Assembly (NCBI GenBank): GCA_001931905.2
Contig: MSJI02000488.1
Span: 1-34,714, forward strand
Reading direction: 5' to 3'
Length of the DNA: 34,714 nucleotides
Source of the DNA: Cladosporium sp. IMV 00045
Taxonomy: Eukaryota; Ascomycota; Dothideomycetes; Cladosporiales; Cladosporiaceae
Shown here: positions 18,901-28,049 of the stretch, one piece after another
Layout: each line of letters begins with the position of its first letter
How positions within the stretch are numbered: position 1 is the stretch's first letter
Translations under genes and position numbers: made by a program
The notes under the pieces: model-generated
The model's database searches: none
The model's input: the letters and a program-made list of their open reading frames with translations, nothing else
Told to the model about the DNA's origin: nothing

Positions 18901-21900
18901 ACATGCTGCAATCATCTCGCCTGCTCTTTTGAAACACCATTGTTTGTGGACGACGCTTGATCGCTCGTTCATACCTTGCAGCGCCCGCTGGGTCTTCGTA
19001 TGGCTTGATGTTTCCGCCATTCAACATCCATCGTAGCCCAGGCTTTTCTGGTGCGCAGGACTGGCAGCGATGACCAGCCTCTGCAGGTAACTCCCGCCAT
19101 TCGGCAGTGGGAAGGTGCCGTCTCATCAACTCGAATGCGTAAGCATGCTCGTTGAAGAACTTGTCATCCAAGGCACTAGCATCACTGGATTCGTCGTCTT
19201 GAACAACGCTATCAATGGCGCACCTTAGCAGCAACTCAGCCTGCTCGCAGTCAAGCTGAAGACTCGACGAATCAACGCTCGTAGGCTTGTGAATCTCCAC
19301 GCCGGCATCAGCCTGAGCAAGACTGATGCTCAGGGGTTGCCAATCTCCAGCAGGTGTTACCGAAGTGGTTGCAAAGTCCTTCTTTTCCGCCCATGGCGAC
19401 CACGCAGGATCAACCGTAGCGATGACAGACCTTGGAGCATCGGTGTAGTCCAGCCGTTCTTTCTCGGTGGAGAAGACGAAGCTATCCTTCGTCGGATCTC
19501 CAGTCCGCGTAGGACTTTTGAGAAGGTAAATTGGTTGACTGTTTGCCTGTCCGACTAGCTTTTTGTACAAGCTGTCGTTCGAGGTACCGCACTTTGGCAG
19601 AGCCTGGTAAGTACCATTCAGATCATATTCGACTGTGTCCGTGAAAGATGCTGACACCTCAAATTCGAGTCGACTGGACACCTGCTGATCTCTGTAGTCT
19701 GGGAGCCCGATCCTGGCCAACCACGAAGCGATATATTGACCTTGGCCCGTGACTCTGGCTTGTTGCTTCTGAGCGTTAGGCAAGCGCCATCTCCACTGCA
19801 GATCTGCCATTAAAGAGGCATGACAATCAGCAGTAGCGATTGGCTGTGTCAGTAGCTCTCGCAGATCACTGTTTGCTGGCAAGCTCGGTGTTGGCAAGGC
19901 GAACAATTGCCACGAGGTGCGGCGATCGTCGAGTATCAGCTCCAGCCGAGCAAGAGGAGCCTGGTAGATTGCCCGCCAATGATGAGATCTGATCACCCGG
20001 GAAAAGCTGAAGCGGCTTGAGAACGCTTGCTTGGTGGCGTTTGAATAGCCACCTTCTTCTAACAGGCCATTACTGGGGACTTCGCCGTCGAATATCAGGC
20101 ACTGGGGCAGGTGCGATCTCAGATGTTGCTCAAATTGAACCGGACTACTTCGAGCAGAATTGAGCTGGGAGGCGATCCGATAGTTGTGCGCCGGATTGCC
20201 ACCACAGGCCGTGCAAGTCGTATGATCACAGTCGATGCACTGTTGAATCGGCTTTTCGGCAATGGCGAATGATCCCTCGCATAGACAACGCCGAGCAGAT
20301 GCCACAGCCTCGGCGAGAAGATCGGGAAGGGCTACATCATCTTGCACTTCATATGCAGACACTATTTCCGTCGGGGCTTCAGCGATTTTCGGGTTGCAAT
20401 AAGCAGTATTGCGTAGCTCAATTGTGTCTTCGCGCGGAGAGTCCTGGCTGCTTAGCACTGCCTGTCCGCAAATGATTGCAGAAAGAATTGCCGGCCCTAC
20501 AGTGGTTGTAGACATAGCGTTTCCAGCCAAATCTTGAATTTCAGGACCTGTTTCCGTGGTGAACGAGATCTTGTTTAGGGGAAGACCTTGCAGGCCTAAT
20601 AGCTCTCCGGGGACCAGAGCTCTTCCGGCGTCCGAAGCGAAGAACATGCCACTAGGAGTGATACACGGTGTAATTCCGAATGCCGTTCCGTCCGTAAAGA
20701 GGTCGATGTTCTGTGAGACATCCCAGATTCTCGTCTTATAGCGCACATCAAAGATAGGAGCTTTGCGAAGGAGTGCAATGTCCATATAGTCTCTCACTCG
20801 CTCCACTTGCTTGCGATACCAGGGGATAATGCCATTCTCAGGAACGTTCATTGTTCCGCTCTCGGACCAGAAGGTAAGAGGCCGAGCGTTGCCCAAACGC
20901 TCGTTCTGTCTGTACTGGATGTGTCGGATCTCGCAAGCAGCCCAGTCATACTCTCTCGTAGTGTCATCTAGCGAAATGTGCTGCTGCTGTGTTCGAACGG
21001 TCTCGTTAGGGAGCAAAAAGTCGGCTACGGAACTACTGGCGAAACGAGTGAATTTCTTCATCAGGGTTTGCCACTTTTCGCCGGCTCCTTTGATCTCGTT
21101 GCCACTACTGGCTTGTGACTTGTCGAAACAAACCATGTACCCACGTTGACGAGTTTGAGGCAGATAGTAGTTCTTCGTATCGAGCAGAACACCGCCGACC
21201 TCGTATCCGATCTCTCGGTAGCTCTCGATCATGAGATCCCAAGGGCCATTGAGGACGTTTTCCAGGACGACAATAGCAGGACGGAAAGCCTTGACGTAGG
21301 ACAGGACACCGAACCAGGTCTTGCTCGATTCGCCGCCATTCTCCTGGTCCAGATTCTTCCGGTTCTTGTTCAGTCGTGAGAAGTCGACACAGGATGTGCC
21401 CGCGATCAGGATGTGGACGTCTCCTGGAATTGGTACTAACGAGCCATACACAGTGGTAGCCTTTGGTATCTCCTGTTCGACTGCGTCGGTGATTTCTGTG
21501 ATATCACGGAAGATAATCGGCGGATAAAAGTTGCGTTCTATGTATGCCTGTTTGTAAGGCACGATCTCGGCTGAAAATAGATGCTCAACCTTCAACTCGG
21601 GAGCATCCTCAGTGCACTTGAGGAAGTCTTGGACCATTTCCAGTGCCAATAGGGGGCTTTCAGTGCCCGAACACATGGTCGCAACACGCAGAGGTTTTGG
21701 TGTTGTCTCTAAGGCTTTTCTCAGGCCTAAGCTAAGAGCTTTTGTTGTGATGTCTTTGAAAATGCCGTCAATGCGGGAAAGCGGCGGCAGTGTGGTATCC
21801 AAGCCCTTCAATTCACCTTTGCTGCGATTCTTCAAATTGGACATTCCGGTTGACGTTGCTTTGCCTGTCTTCTTTCCTGTTTTCGAGAAACCACGAGGAG

Positions 21901-22663
21901 CAGATGCGTCCATTTGCGCTTTTTGACTTTTGATGGTTGCACTTTTGGCCGTAGGTTTCTTCTGTCGGCCACTGTTGTACCCTTCATCCATGCTGATGTC
22001 CTCCGAAGCTTCACTCGGTGACTCGGAATGCTCATCAACCATGCTGTGGTCGTCATCGCTCTGTGAAGCTGAGGTCCCTTCTTCGAAGTCCGACTCGACC
22101 GCATATGCCTTGGTGGTCTGATCACGCCGCCGGTGGGTAGTCGGCATGTCTTCGTCGGAATCGTCTATCATGTCGGCCATATAAGATCGTCGAGAAGCCC
22201 CCCTTCTCGGTCGTTGGCTTAAGCTTCGACTAGCATCTTGTCCGCTGTTTTCATTTGCTTCCACGGCTGAGCTCTCCACAGGATCAGATGGTGCCGATTC
22301 CTTGATGACCGGCTTTTGTGTTTGAACTGTGTTTCTTCCGTCATTGTTGACTGTCCTGTGAAAGAAATCCGAGATGGTTGTGTGTTGAGAATTCGGTTTG
22401 CGTGACCGCTTGCCCTCAATATTAGGCGATCGATCATAAAGTGGCTTCTTGGTGCGGGCGGATTGGTTCGCGATCTCGGTAGGAGGCTCCGAGTAGGAGA
22501 TAGTTGACTCGTCGACTGACGAGCGCGGGATCAAGACAAAGTCAAGCACCCTTTGCTTCTTGTCTGGAAGTGATGAGGGTGCCGTAGCATATGACGTGCG
22601 TTGGCGTACAGATCGGTCCGTTCGAGGCGAAATCGGACTCGGTGAGGTCTGTCTTTTGGCCAT
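15968..22663 (-). CDS. DNMT5: DNMT5: cytosine-C5 DNA methyltransferase / RING / SNF2 ATPase
   Basis: One uninterrupted exon of 2231 residues from ATG at 22663. Residues 1-290 are disordered with Ser/acidic clusters and a PCNA-box-like HTTISDFF (94-101). Residues 323-735 are a C5 methyltransferase: motif I ATMCSGTES (328-336), motif IV TSCVDFS with the catalytic Cys (425), motif VI ENV (468-470), motif VIII QTRQRGY (503-509) and DLAGNAMS (711-718). A Cys cluster follows (793-822, CLC...CIDCDHTTCTACGG). The SNF2 motor has an unusual Walker A HPGFGKT (1375-1381), DEFH box (1601-1604), SGTPA (1626-1630), a RING-type Cys/His cluster inserted at 1935-1979 and motif VI QAIGRVRRHGQ (2113-2123). This order is that of fungal DNMT5, an ATP-dependent maintenance CpG methyltransferase acting on hemimethylated DNA. 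I see no chromodomain at the N-terminus, unlike the Cryptococcus enzyme. All catalytic motifs look intact. Confidence 0.93.
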   Translation of the reverse strand: MAKRQTSPSPISPRTDRSVRQRTSYATAPSSLPDKKQRVLDFVLIPRSSVDESTISYSEPPTEIANQSARTKKPLYDRSPNIEGKRSRKPNSQHTTISDFFHRTVNNDGRNTVQTQKPVIKESAPSDPVESSAVEANENSGQDASRSLSQRPRRGASRRSYMADMIDDSDEDMPTTHRRRDQTTKAYAVESDFEEGTSASQSDDDHSMVDEHSESPSEASEDISMDEGYNSGRQKKPTAKSATIKSQKAQMDASAPRGFSKTGKKTGKATSTGMSNLKNRSKGELKGLDTTLPPLSRIDGIFKDITTKALSLGLRKALETTPKPLRVATMCSGTESPLLALEMVQDFLKCTEDAPELKVEHLFSAEIVPYKQAYIERNFYPPIIFRDITEITDAVEQEIPKATTVYGSLVPIPGDVHILIAGTSCVDFSRLNKNRKNLDQENGGESSKTWFGVLSYVKAFRPAIVVLENVLNGPWDLMIESYREIGYEVGGVLLDTKNYYLPQTRQRGYMVCFDKSQASSGNEIKGAGEKWQTLMKKFTRFASSSVADFLLPNETVRTQQQHISLDDTTREYDWAACEIRHIQYRQNERLGNARPLTFWSESGTMNVPENGIIPWYRKQVERVRDYMDIALLRKAPIFDVRYKTRIWDVSQNIDLFTDGTAFGITPCITPSGMFFASDAGRALVPGELLGLQGLPLNKISFTTETGPEIQDLAGNAMSTTTVGPAILSAIICGQAVLSSQDSPREDTIELRNTAYCNPKIAEAPTEIVSAYEVQDDVALPDLLAEAVASARRCLCEGSFAIAEKPIQQCIDCDHTTCTACGGNPAHNYRIASQLNSARSSPVQFEQHLRSHLPQCLIFDGEVPSNGLLEEGGYSNATKQAFSSRFSFSRVIRSHHWRAIYQAPLARLELILDDRRTSWQLFALPTPSLPANSDLRELLTQPIATADCHASLMADLQWRWRLPNAQKQQARVTGQGQYIASWLARIGLPDYRDQQVSSRLEFEVSASFTDTVEYDLNGTYQALPKCGTSNDSLYKKLVGQANSQPIYLLKSPTRTGDPTKDSFVFSTEKERLDYTDAPRSVIATVDPAWSPWAEKKDFATTSVTPAGDWQPLSISLAQADAGVEIHKPTSVDSSSLQLDCEQAELLLRCAIDSVVQDDESSDASALDDKFFNEHAYAFELMRRHLPTAEWRELPAEAGHRCQSCAPEKPGLRWMLNGGNIKPYEDPAGAARYERAIKRRPQTMVFQKSRRDDCSMSVAFGLNLASLAHRVTARLPADVAAPRLSWMLEQNMASPSKLSPFTLSQTITNGSPPTDIGMSCQLFPKQAVVLQWMQQQEKGTPFTIEEAEEAFISSLKWRAEVRAQADVEVRGGICADHPGFGKTITSLALIHSHLSTDERIVDDLRLRQSRHEDAKGLIPTQATLIVAPHTLIKQWASEIQDKLGYKGKRDVLVVKTLADLNGVKIDDFTNAKIILVNRNVLGQPEYAERLASFVGMPGPATHSGRAFSQWLKHACKEIPEHLEVLQREGLKALQAKVKARYTQLIESEEFKAVVPSRRLVGRDYVESKGKAKQAIKAAPKSIPVDAIHRPLFEMFYFNRVIIDEFHQYSPREYASLQALKADKRWGLSGTPALTDFYDIAQIAGLLGVRLRIGSDSSRVMAQRNVRALRKDMTDFELFDSMREMPSDSMHARIHEIAQGFLDTFVRQNVMDFGEMAYDDHLVPVKLDVDHQAAYAELAQQLSSQDMNLRKAKSSKTTTRDMRFTAAIADVQTAEEALSKDSTFFERPGNLLNGLQHMIHTRQKEVEKTLGDLRAACFDAQNEQPVENKSLAQTAETLLEQRVLGDEETIRYVQDVLRSTARKTPLPAKKQGKSKKGSKQDSDSEQASNEKDTKEDRRNRDLTAIVNGLAKGLLTSVRSRRYITNVQSIQDPSPSEKCDSSDCSGSHEQDMAVSALCGHRVCRECFSQSQIQHNTQCIAQGCNASQQDHHLLWSHTLKESQEQASPHGAKFSAAIRLIEDIKTKGEKAILFVQYTEQLSQAASALDSSDIEATIVSQNQHAGQQIADFRTNSDTVIVLNASDETAAGSNLQVANHVIFLSPLLRDNQYGYDSTMAQAIGRVRRHGQKKRIHVYRICALHTIDVDILQHRERRIDAITEPDAPAVQAPVQLDQKERVQLVCKNGVFSLRPKLWLYQRGVGDSDGDVEMVNGTNQEVRWEDFSSQVKFSRAFAGDE

Positions 22664-23701
22664 GGCGAAATGAGTGAAGAGGAAACCTCTTGAGAGGCTC
22701 CTGTGGTATTCAAGCCACGTGCATAATTTTGTGAAGGGACGGCAATGATATCACCGTATGGCTGTAGCAATTGTGGATTGACACTCTGAAAGCACGCGAC
22801 GTTGGAAGACGCGACTTTGGGGGAAGCGCACGGTGGACTGAAAGCTGCGAGTGTCGTAAAGACCGGCCCAAAAGCATTCACTCGTTCTCATCAGACGACA
22901 ATAGAAGTCGCAGGGCCAGACCGGTCACACGCCAAATCATGAATAGAGCTGTAACAAGTGAGTGCATGATCGTTGTGAAGTAATGCTTGATGAAGCTCGG
23001 GCAAATATCTCATCAGGCGTCTGTCCTGAATCACAAATCGCATTTCCACTTTGACTTGCCATGGCTAATCTCAAATGTCGAGTGGACGCACGCCAGCAGA
23101 ACTGAGGCATGCTGGGATACTGTATGCCGTATGGTGACATGGTTGACAAGTCGTCACATGCATGTCCAGTGAAGCGGTCGTGTTATGGTCGGTGAACCCT
23201 TTCCACGAGACCATGCATTTGAGGGAAACTGAATGAAGGCGTACAGAACGGGATATTCTAGGTCGGCAGAATCTTATACAGCAGAGCTCACTACTACAGA
23301 TGACCTATACGAACGATGAAAAGGGCGTCTGCATGAGACTCAAAACGTGGCGCCGCTGTGACGGCCCGCGAGCGTCAATTCAATCCACCATTGTTGCCAC
23401 GTATGAGCTTCACACCTACACACCATTACCATTGCATACCATCTTGTGGCTGTCGCAAAGTGTCGTGATACGAGGCTTGGGCACAGGCGGTCCAGAATCA
23501 TCATTGCGGTAAGTGGAGAACCACAACCGCGATTCACGGGGCGGGCTTCCGACAAGTTCAATACGAACTGTGACACGGCTGCATAGATCTTGTGTAGAAC
23601 ATCACGATAAGGAAATTCGCTCGATCAACCCTCGTTCTCTCTTCGTTGAAGACTGCCACTGACTCAGGTTCTCACACGGAAGATTGCACGCGACACTTAT
23701 C
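22664..23701. other. Divergent promoter region, DNMT5 / 2H phosphoesterase
   Basis: 1.04 kb between two divergent genes, with no supported gene. A CACGTG lies at about 22718, close to the DNMT5 start. Short frames on both strands carry no recognisable domain, and no RNA gene or repeat was seen. Confidence 0.55.
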
Positions 23702-24718
23702 ATGGCGGCCTATTACACCTTCGAAGACTACTCAGGCACCTCTACACCTAACAAGACCGACAACCCTTACGACGGCTTGATTGACAACTGCAACAATGAC
23801 CCAGTAGGACATCCTTTTGAGTCTGTAATCCACATCATTGACGCTCACACCTTCACAGCACCAAATCCAAACCAGGTATAACACCCACCGCACCAACCGG
23901 AATATTCAACAAAGGGCCAAGCTCCTCGCCTCAGACTTCCCAGGTGTCACAATAGACGAAATATTGGCAAAACTTGAAGATCCTCTCCAGCCCGAGTACG
24001 AAGACTGGAGGAATTGCCTTGTCTTCTGGGCTCGACCAACAGCCAGAGTACGCTCTCTGGTTGCACGAATCCAGCAAAGACTCCTGGAAGCAGCACCGTG
24101 TAAGCTGTTCCGCCTGTCAACAACCTGCCAAATGCCAACTGACGACCGTTCCAAGCTCTATGGACAATGCCACCAGACAACCTCCACATGACAGCCCTGG
24201 AGGTCACCCATTCCTTAACGGCAGCCGAAATCGAGGCTCTGGTTTCCAGCATGCAGCCTATCTTCAAAACGATGGCAGACTACACAAAAACTCACCGTGC
24301 CCGTCTCGTGAAGCCAGTCGTCAGCTTCGATGCTCAAGCGCTGGCCCTCTCGTATCTCCCTGCTGCCGGCGAGCCTGGGCGTTCAGAAGAAGAAGATCGC
24401 TATAGCTATCACCATTTGCGCCGAGACTTGTATTCGCAAGCTCAAGCAGGTGGTGTGAAAGTTGGGAGCCGGTATGTGGTTCCTTCAGCGCATCTCACCA
24501 TCGGACGTTTCATAAAGGAGCATGATTTCGATATGAAGAAGCTCGTGCATGTGGTGGAAGAAATCAATAAATGGCTTGAGGATGAGTTCTGGCCGAAGGA
24601 GAATGGCATTGCTGATGGTGGCGAGTGGGTGGTGGGAGAAGAAAAGGGTTTGGAGTTTCGGAAAGGCAGGCTCTGGTATGGAGGTGGCGAAAGGGTGTAT
24701 CTCGGCGAAGGGTTCTAG
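23702..24718 (+). CDS. 2H phosphoesterase (RNA ligase / cyclic phosphodiesterase-like)
   Basis: Three exons, 23702..23803, 23859..24099 and 24156..24718, make 301 residues. The introns are 55 nt (GTAGGA...CACAG, phase 0) and 56 nt (GTAAGC...CCAAG, branch CAACTGACG, phase 1). Joining restores a continuous fungal pattern: YNTHRTNRNIQQRAKLL, CLVFWARPTARVRSLV, then APSLWTMPPDNLHM across the second join. The two 2H catalytic motifs are HMT (125-127) and HLT (227-229), about 100 residues apart as expected. The C-terminus has GEEKGLEFRKGRLWYGGGE. Members hydrolyse or transfer 2',3'-cyclic phosphodiester ends of RNA or nucleotides; the actual substrate is not known to me for this fungal subgroup. The first 34 residues are poorly conserved, and the ATG at 23702 is the first in the frame. 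Confidence 0.85.
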
Positions 24719-25156
24719 AGCCGCCCTTTGATGATAATTCGCAAACGAATACATACAGGTAGAGACAAACACTTTACTGAGACCGTAATATACATGTGTC
24801 ACTTTGAAGGCGAGTGAACGGCTCTTCTGGTTTCACTGTTTATCTATCAACGTGTTGAAGTGACTTCATGTGGCCCAAAGGGTGGTGTGGCAAACGGCCT
24901 GAAGTGAATTGTTTCAGTCACATGGCTATACAAAGCAGCTTTCAGGCAGATGTGCGAGACATGATAGGCAGCAGAGGAGAGTGAATCTTTCTGGCTGGTA
25001 CAAAAGCAAGCAATCGAAATCCGACCCTCTCTCTCTCGCCTCTGCCCCGCATCGCAGGAGAGGCTCGTGACGTTGCTAGTGTCCCTTCCGATAAAAACAG
25101 TACGGAAAGAACCGTAAATACCACCCACTGCCCACATTCTTCAGCAAGGAGACGCC
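24719..25156. other. Intergenic region before VID27
   Basis: 438 bases carry the 3' end of the phosphoesterase transcript and the VID27 promoter. A CT-repeat (about 25027-25037) sits 120 bases before the VID27 ATG, as is common in fungal core promoters and leaders. Nothing else was recognised. Confidence 0.5.
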
Positions 25157-27610
25157 ATGTTCGCGCTGAAGTCTCTCTCCAAATACCTCTTTGGTGACGC
25201 CAACAAGGAGAACATCGTCGAGCTTCCCCAGGGCCAGCTCTACATCGTGCGCCCGCACTCCATCAAGGGTTTCAGCGAGCTCATCTTCAGGGATTCGGCT
25301 GCTTTCATCCGCCGCACAGGGCAGGAGTTTCAGTACCAACTTGTCATCCAGCGAGCCTACGAAGAGGGAGAAGTCGAGCTTGACGAGGAAGGTGGAGAGG
25401 TACCAGCCGGTGACCAGCCTGTGGCGGATAAGGACGAGAGGGTCTTTGTACTCGACGAAGAGCTGAGGCTTAGGGTTGACCTGAGGGATACTGGAGAAAC
25501 GGTTGTCGCCTGGCGAGACCTTAGCGGCGATCAAGGCGATCTATTCGAGTTTGTCTGCGACGCCGCCACACGACCAGAGGCATCGGCGAGTTTCCAGTTG
25601 GTCGCGGCGCAGTGCCAATTCGAGCGCAAGTACAAACAGTCACACCTGGAAGCGACTGAGGACGAACTGCTAGAGTTCGAGTTCGACGACGAGCCCGCCA
25701 TACCTGACGCAAGTCCTACACCGAGTCCGACTGTTCGCTCACCCACGCTTCCTTCATCTTCTCCGGCCGCACGTATCCCCGAATCTCCTACCACACCTTC
25801 AAGACAAAAAGAGACAGCCATGGCCCGCGATTCCTCCAAGAAGGCTGAGACGCCATCGAAGGCTGCCGACCCTACCCCAACCAAGGCACCTGCTTCTCGC
25901 ACTGCACCCGCCACCCGCGAGGTTCTGGCGAGCGAGCATGCGGAGCTTCATCTGTTCGACTTCACTTCAGGTACCTTCATTCTGCAAGACGATCAGGTTC
26001 ACACACAGGTGACAGAGATCGGTGACTGGAAGTACTGGCTTCAAATCAGCGGCGTCAAGCAAGATTGGCTTGGTCAAGAAGTCGTTCCGGACATCAACCC
26101 CGTTTTCAACTTCGAATACTTGAGCTTTATCTTCAATCACTACACCGAAGATGGCTCCGCGTTTTCTTGGCTGCTCAAATTCAAGGACCGCGAGACTGAG
26201 GAGCGCTTCCAAGAGGGGTTGATGCAAGCGCTTTGGGAGCACCAGAATGAAGCTAAGTGGGGCAAGGCGATCAAGGATGCGGAGAAGGACTACGTGCTCG
26301 ATGCGTTTAACGATCTTGTGATCGAGGATTCGAAGGATGACGAGCGGGAGGCTGAAGCAAGAGAGGAGGATGAGGAAGAGGAAGAGGAGTACGAGGATGC
26401 AGGCTACGGACAGAGGCACGAGGAATATGACGAGGATGAAAGTGAGGATGAGGTGGAAATTCTCGACAAAGATGGCAATGTCAACAGCCAACTCGCCGTC
26501 GGCGCCAAAGTCGATCGTTCATTCGTCGTGCGTGGCGACAAGATCGGTGTCTTCAAGCATACCCCGGACAACCACCTGGAGTTCTCTACCAGTATCAACC
26601 AGGTCGCTACTCCCAACGGCAAGAAGTTCGCTCCGAAGAAGGTTATGCTGCACATGGAGGATAGGGATATGGTTATGCAAAATGCCGACAACCCGAACAG
26701 CTTGTTCCGCATGGATTTGGAGTACGGCAAGATCGTAGACGAATGGAAGGTCCACGATGACATTCCCGTCGACGTCTTCGCACCAGAGAACAAGTTTGCG
26801 CAGATGACTGGCGAGCAGACCTTCCTTGGTCTATCCAAGAACGCCCTCTACCGTGTTGACCCTCGCCTGTCTGGCAACAAGCTCGTCGACTCGGAGCTCA
26901 AGCAATACGTCAGCAAGAATGAGTTCTCCGCAGCCGCCACCACCGAGAAGGGTTACATCGCCGTGGCCTCCAACAAGGGAGACATCCGCATGTTCGACCG
27001 CCTGGGTATCCAAGCCAAGACTGCGCTGCCCGCTCTCGGCGATCCCATCATCGGTCTCGACGTCTCTGCCGACGGTCGCTGGGTCCTGGCCACCACCCGC
27101 ACTTACCTCCTCCTCATCGACAACTTGCAGAAATCCGGCAAGAACGAAGGCAAACTCGGTTTCGAAAAGCCATTCGCCAAAGACTCGAAACCACAGCCCC
27201 GTCGTCTGGGTCTCACGCCATCCCACGTCGCCCAATTCCAGCACGAAACCAAGGCACCGCTATCCTTCACTCCCGCCCGCTTCAACACGGGCGAAGGCGC
27301 AGACGAGACGACCATCATCTCCGCCACCGGTCCCTTCGTCGTCACATGGTCGCTCAAGAAAGTCTTGGCCGGCCGCAAGGACCCCTACCACATCAAGCGC
27401 TACAGCGAGGAGGTCAAGGCGGACAACTTCCGCTTCGGCTCGGACAAAAATATCGTCGTCGCGCTGCCCAACGAGGTCGACATGGTCGCCCGCCGTGCGC
27501 TGCAGAGGCCTACGCGAGAGAGTATCATGGCTCCGCCGCAGACTCCGAGGAGGAGCAAGGGCAGGGCCAGCTATTTGTCGAAGAATGACATTGTGAACTC
27601 GCCGTATTGA
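25157..27610 (+). CDS. VID27: Vid27 family protein (vacuolar import and degradation)
   Basis: A single exon encodes 817 residues, close to the yeast protein's length of about 780. The start MFALKSLSKYLFGDANKENIV (25157) follows a normal leader. Residues 1-165 form the Vid27 N-terminal region; a Pro/Ser/Lys linker (about 175-255) leads to a PH-like segment with HLFDFTSGTFILQDDQV and WKYWLQISG (about 260-380). A highly acidic run occupies about 394-436 (EEDEEEEEEYEDAG). Residues 445-770 are a beta-propeller-like C-terminal domain, with AVASNKGDIRMFDRLG, GLDVSADGRWVLATT and ATGPFVVTWSLKKVL. Yeast Vid27 is a cytoplasmic protein linked to vacuolar import and degradation of gluconeogenic enzymes; its molecular activity is undefined. 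Family assignment is firm, function by name only. Confidence 0.92.
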   Translation: MFALKSLSKYLFGDANKENIVELPQGQLYIVRPHSIKGFSELIFRDSAAFIRRTGQEFQYQLVIQRAYEEGEVELDEEGGEVPAGDQPVADKDERVFVLDEELRLRVDLRDTGETVVAWRDLSGDQGDLFEFVCDAATRPEASASFQLVAAQCQFERKYKQSHLEATEDELLEFEFDDEPAIPDASPTPSPTVRSPTLPSSSPAARIPESPTTPSRQKETAMARDSSKKAETPSKAADPTPTKAPASRTAPATREVLASEHAELHLFDFTSGTFILQDDQVHTQVTEIGDWKYWLQISGVKQDWLGQEVVPDINPVFNFEYLSFIFNHYTEDGSAFSWLLKFKDRETEERFQEGLMQALWEHQNEAKWGKAIKDAEKDYVLDAFNDLVIEDSKDDEREAEAREEDEEEEEEYEDAGYGQRHEEYDEDESEDEVEILDKDGNVNSQLAVGAKVDRSFVVRGDKIGVFKHTPDNHLEFSTSINQVATPNGKKFAPKKVMLHMEDRDMVMQNADNPNSLFRMDLEYGKIVDEWKVHDDIPVDVFAPENKFAQMTGEQTFLGLSKNALYRVDPRLSGNKLVDSELKQYVSKNEFSAAATTEKGYIAVASNKGDIRMFDRLGIQAKTALPALGDPIIGLDVSADGRWVLATTRTYLLLIDNLQKSGKNEGKLGFEKPFAKDSKPQPRRLGLTPSHVAQFQHETKAPLSFTPARFNTGEGADETTIISATGPFVVTWSLKKVLAGRKDPYHIKRYSEEVKADNFRFGSDKNIVVALPNEVDMVARRALQRPTRESIMAPPQTPRRSKGRASYLSKNDIVNSPY

Positions 27611-28049
27611 GGCGACTGTCAGGGCGGAAATATTTGGTTGGCGCTTGTTTTGACGGTTGTGATCAGAGGTTGTCTCTTTTGTGTGGTCTGCGTTTTCTCA
27701 AGTAGACAATGATATCCCTTGGAAGGAAATTATGTTTTGATGCGGTCAGTACGTAGCTCATAGATATGGAAATGCAAAGTCATGCGATACGCCCATCTGA
27801 TCGCAGACCTCCTTTCTTACATGTTGAGTTGCCGCTATACTACAGAGGTCGTGCGTAACCTTTTTGGTGTTTGGTATGAATGTTTTTGTTTCGATGCAGC
27901 ACGTAGTCTCGAGGAGTCCCACACCAGCCCAAATTGATGGAGATGGGGAAAACCTTGAAGACAAAGCTCGCTAGCAACGTCGAATGGCACCCAGAGTCCT
28001 TGAAAGTCGCCGTGATTTTCAAAGCACCTACAATCAGAGCCTTACAAAG
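27611..28049. other. Intergenic region VID27 / DPH7
   Basis: About 440 bases of 3' untranslated sequence and promoter. An in-frame ATG at 27984 lies upstream of the chosen DPH7 start but has a poor context (C at -3) and encodes residues that do not resemble the family, so I treat it as leader. Confidence 0.5.

Noticed and set aside
27984..28049. N-terminal extension of DPH7 from ATG 27984
   Set aside because: Weak start context and sequence unlike the family; the ATG at 28050 has A at -3 and directly precedes family-like sequence.
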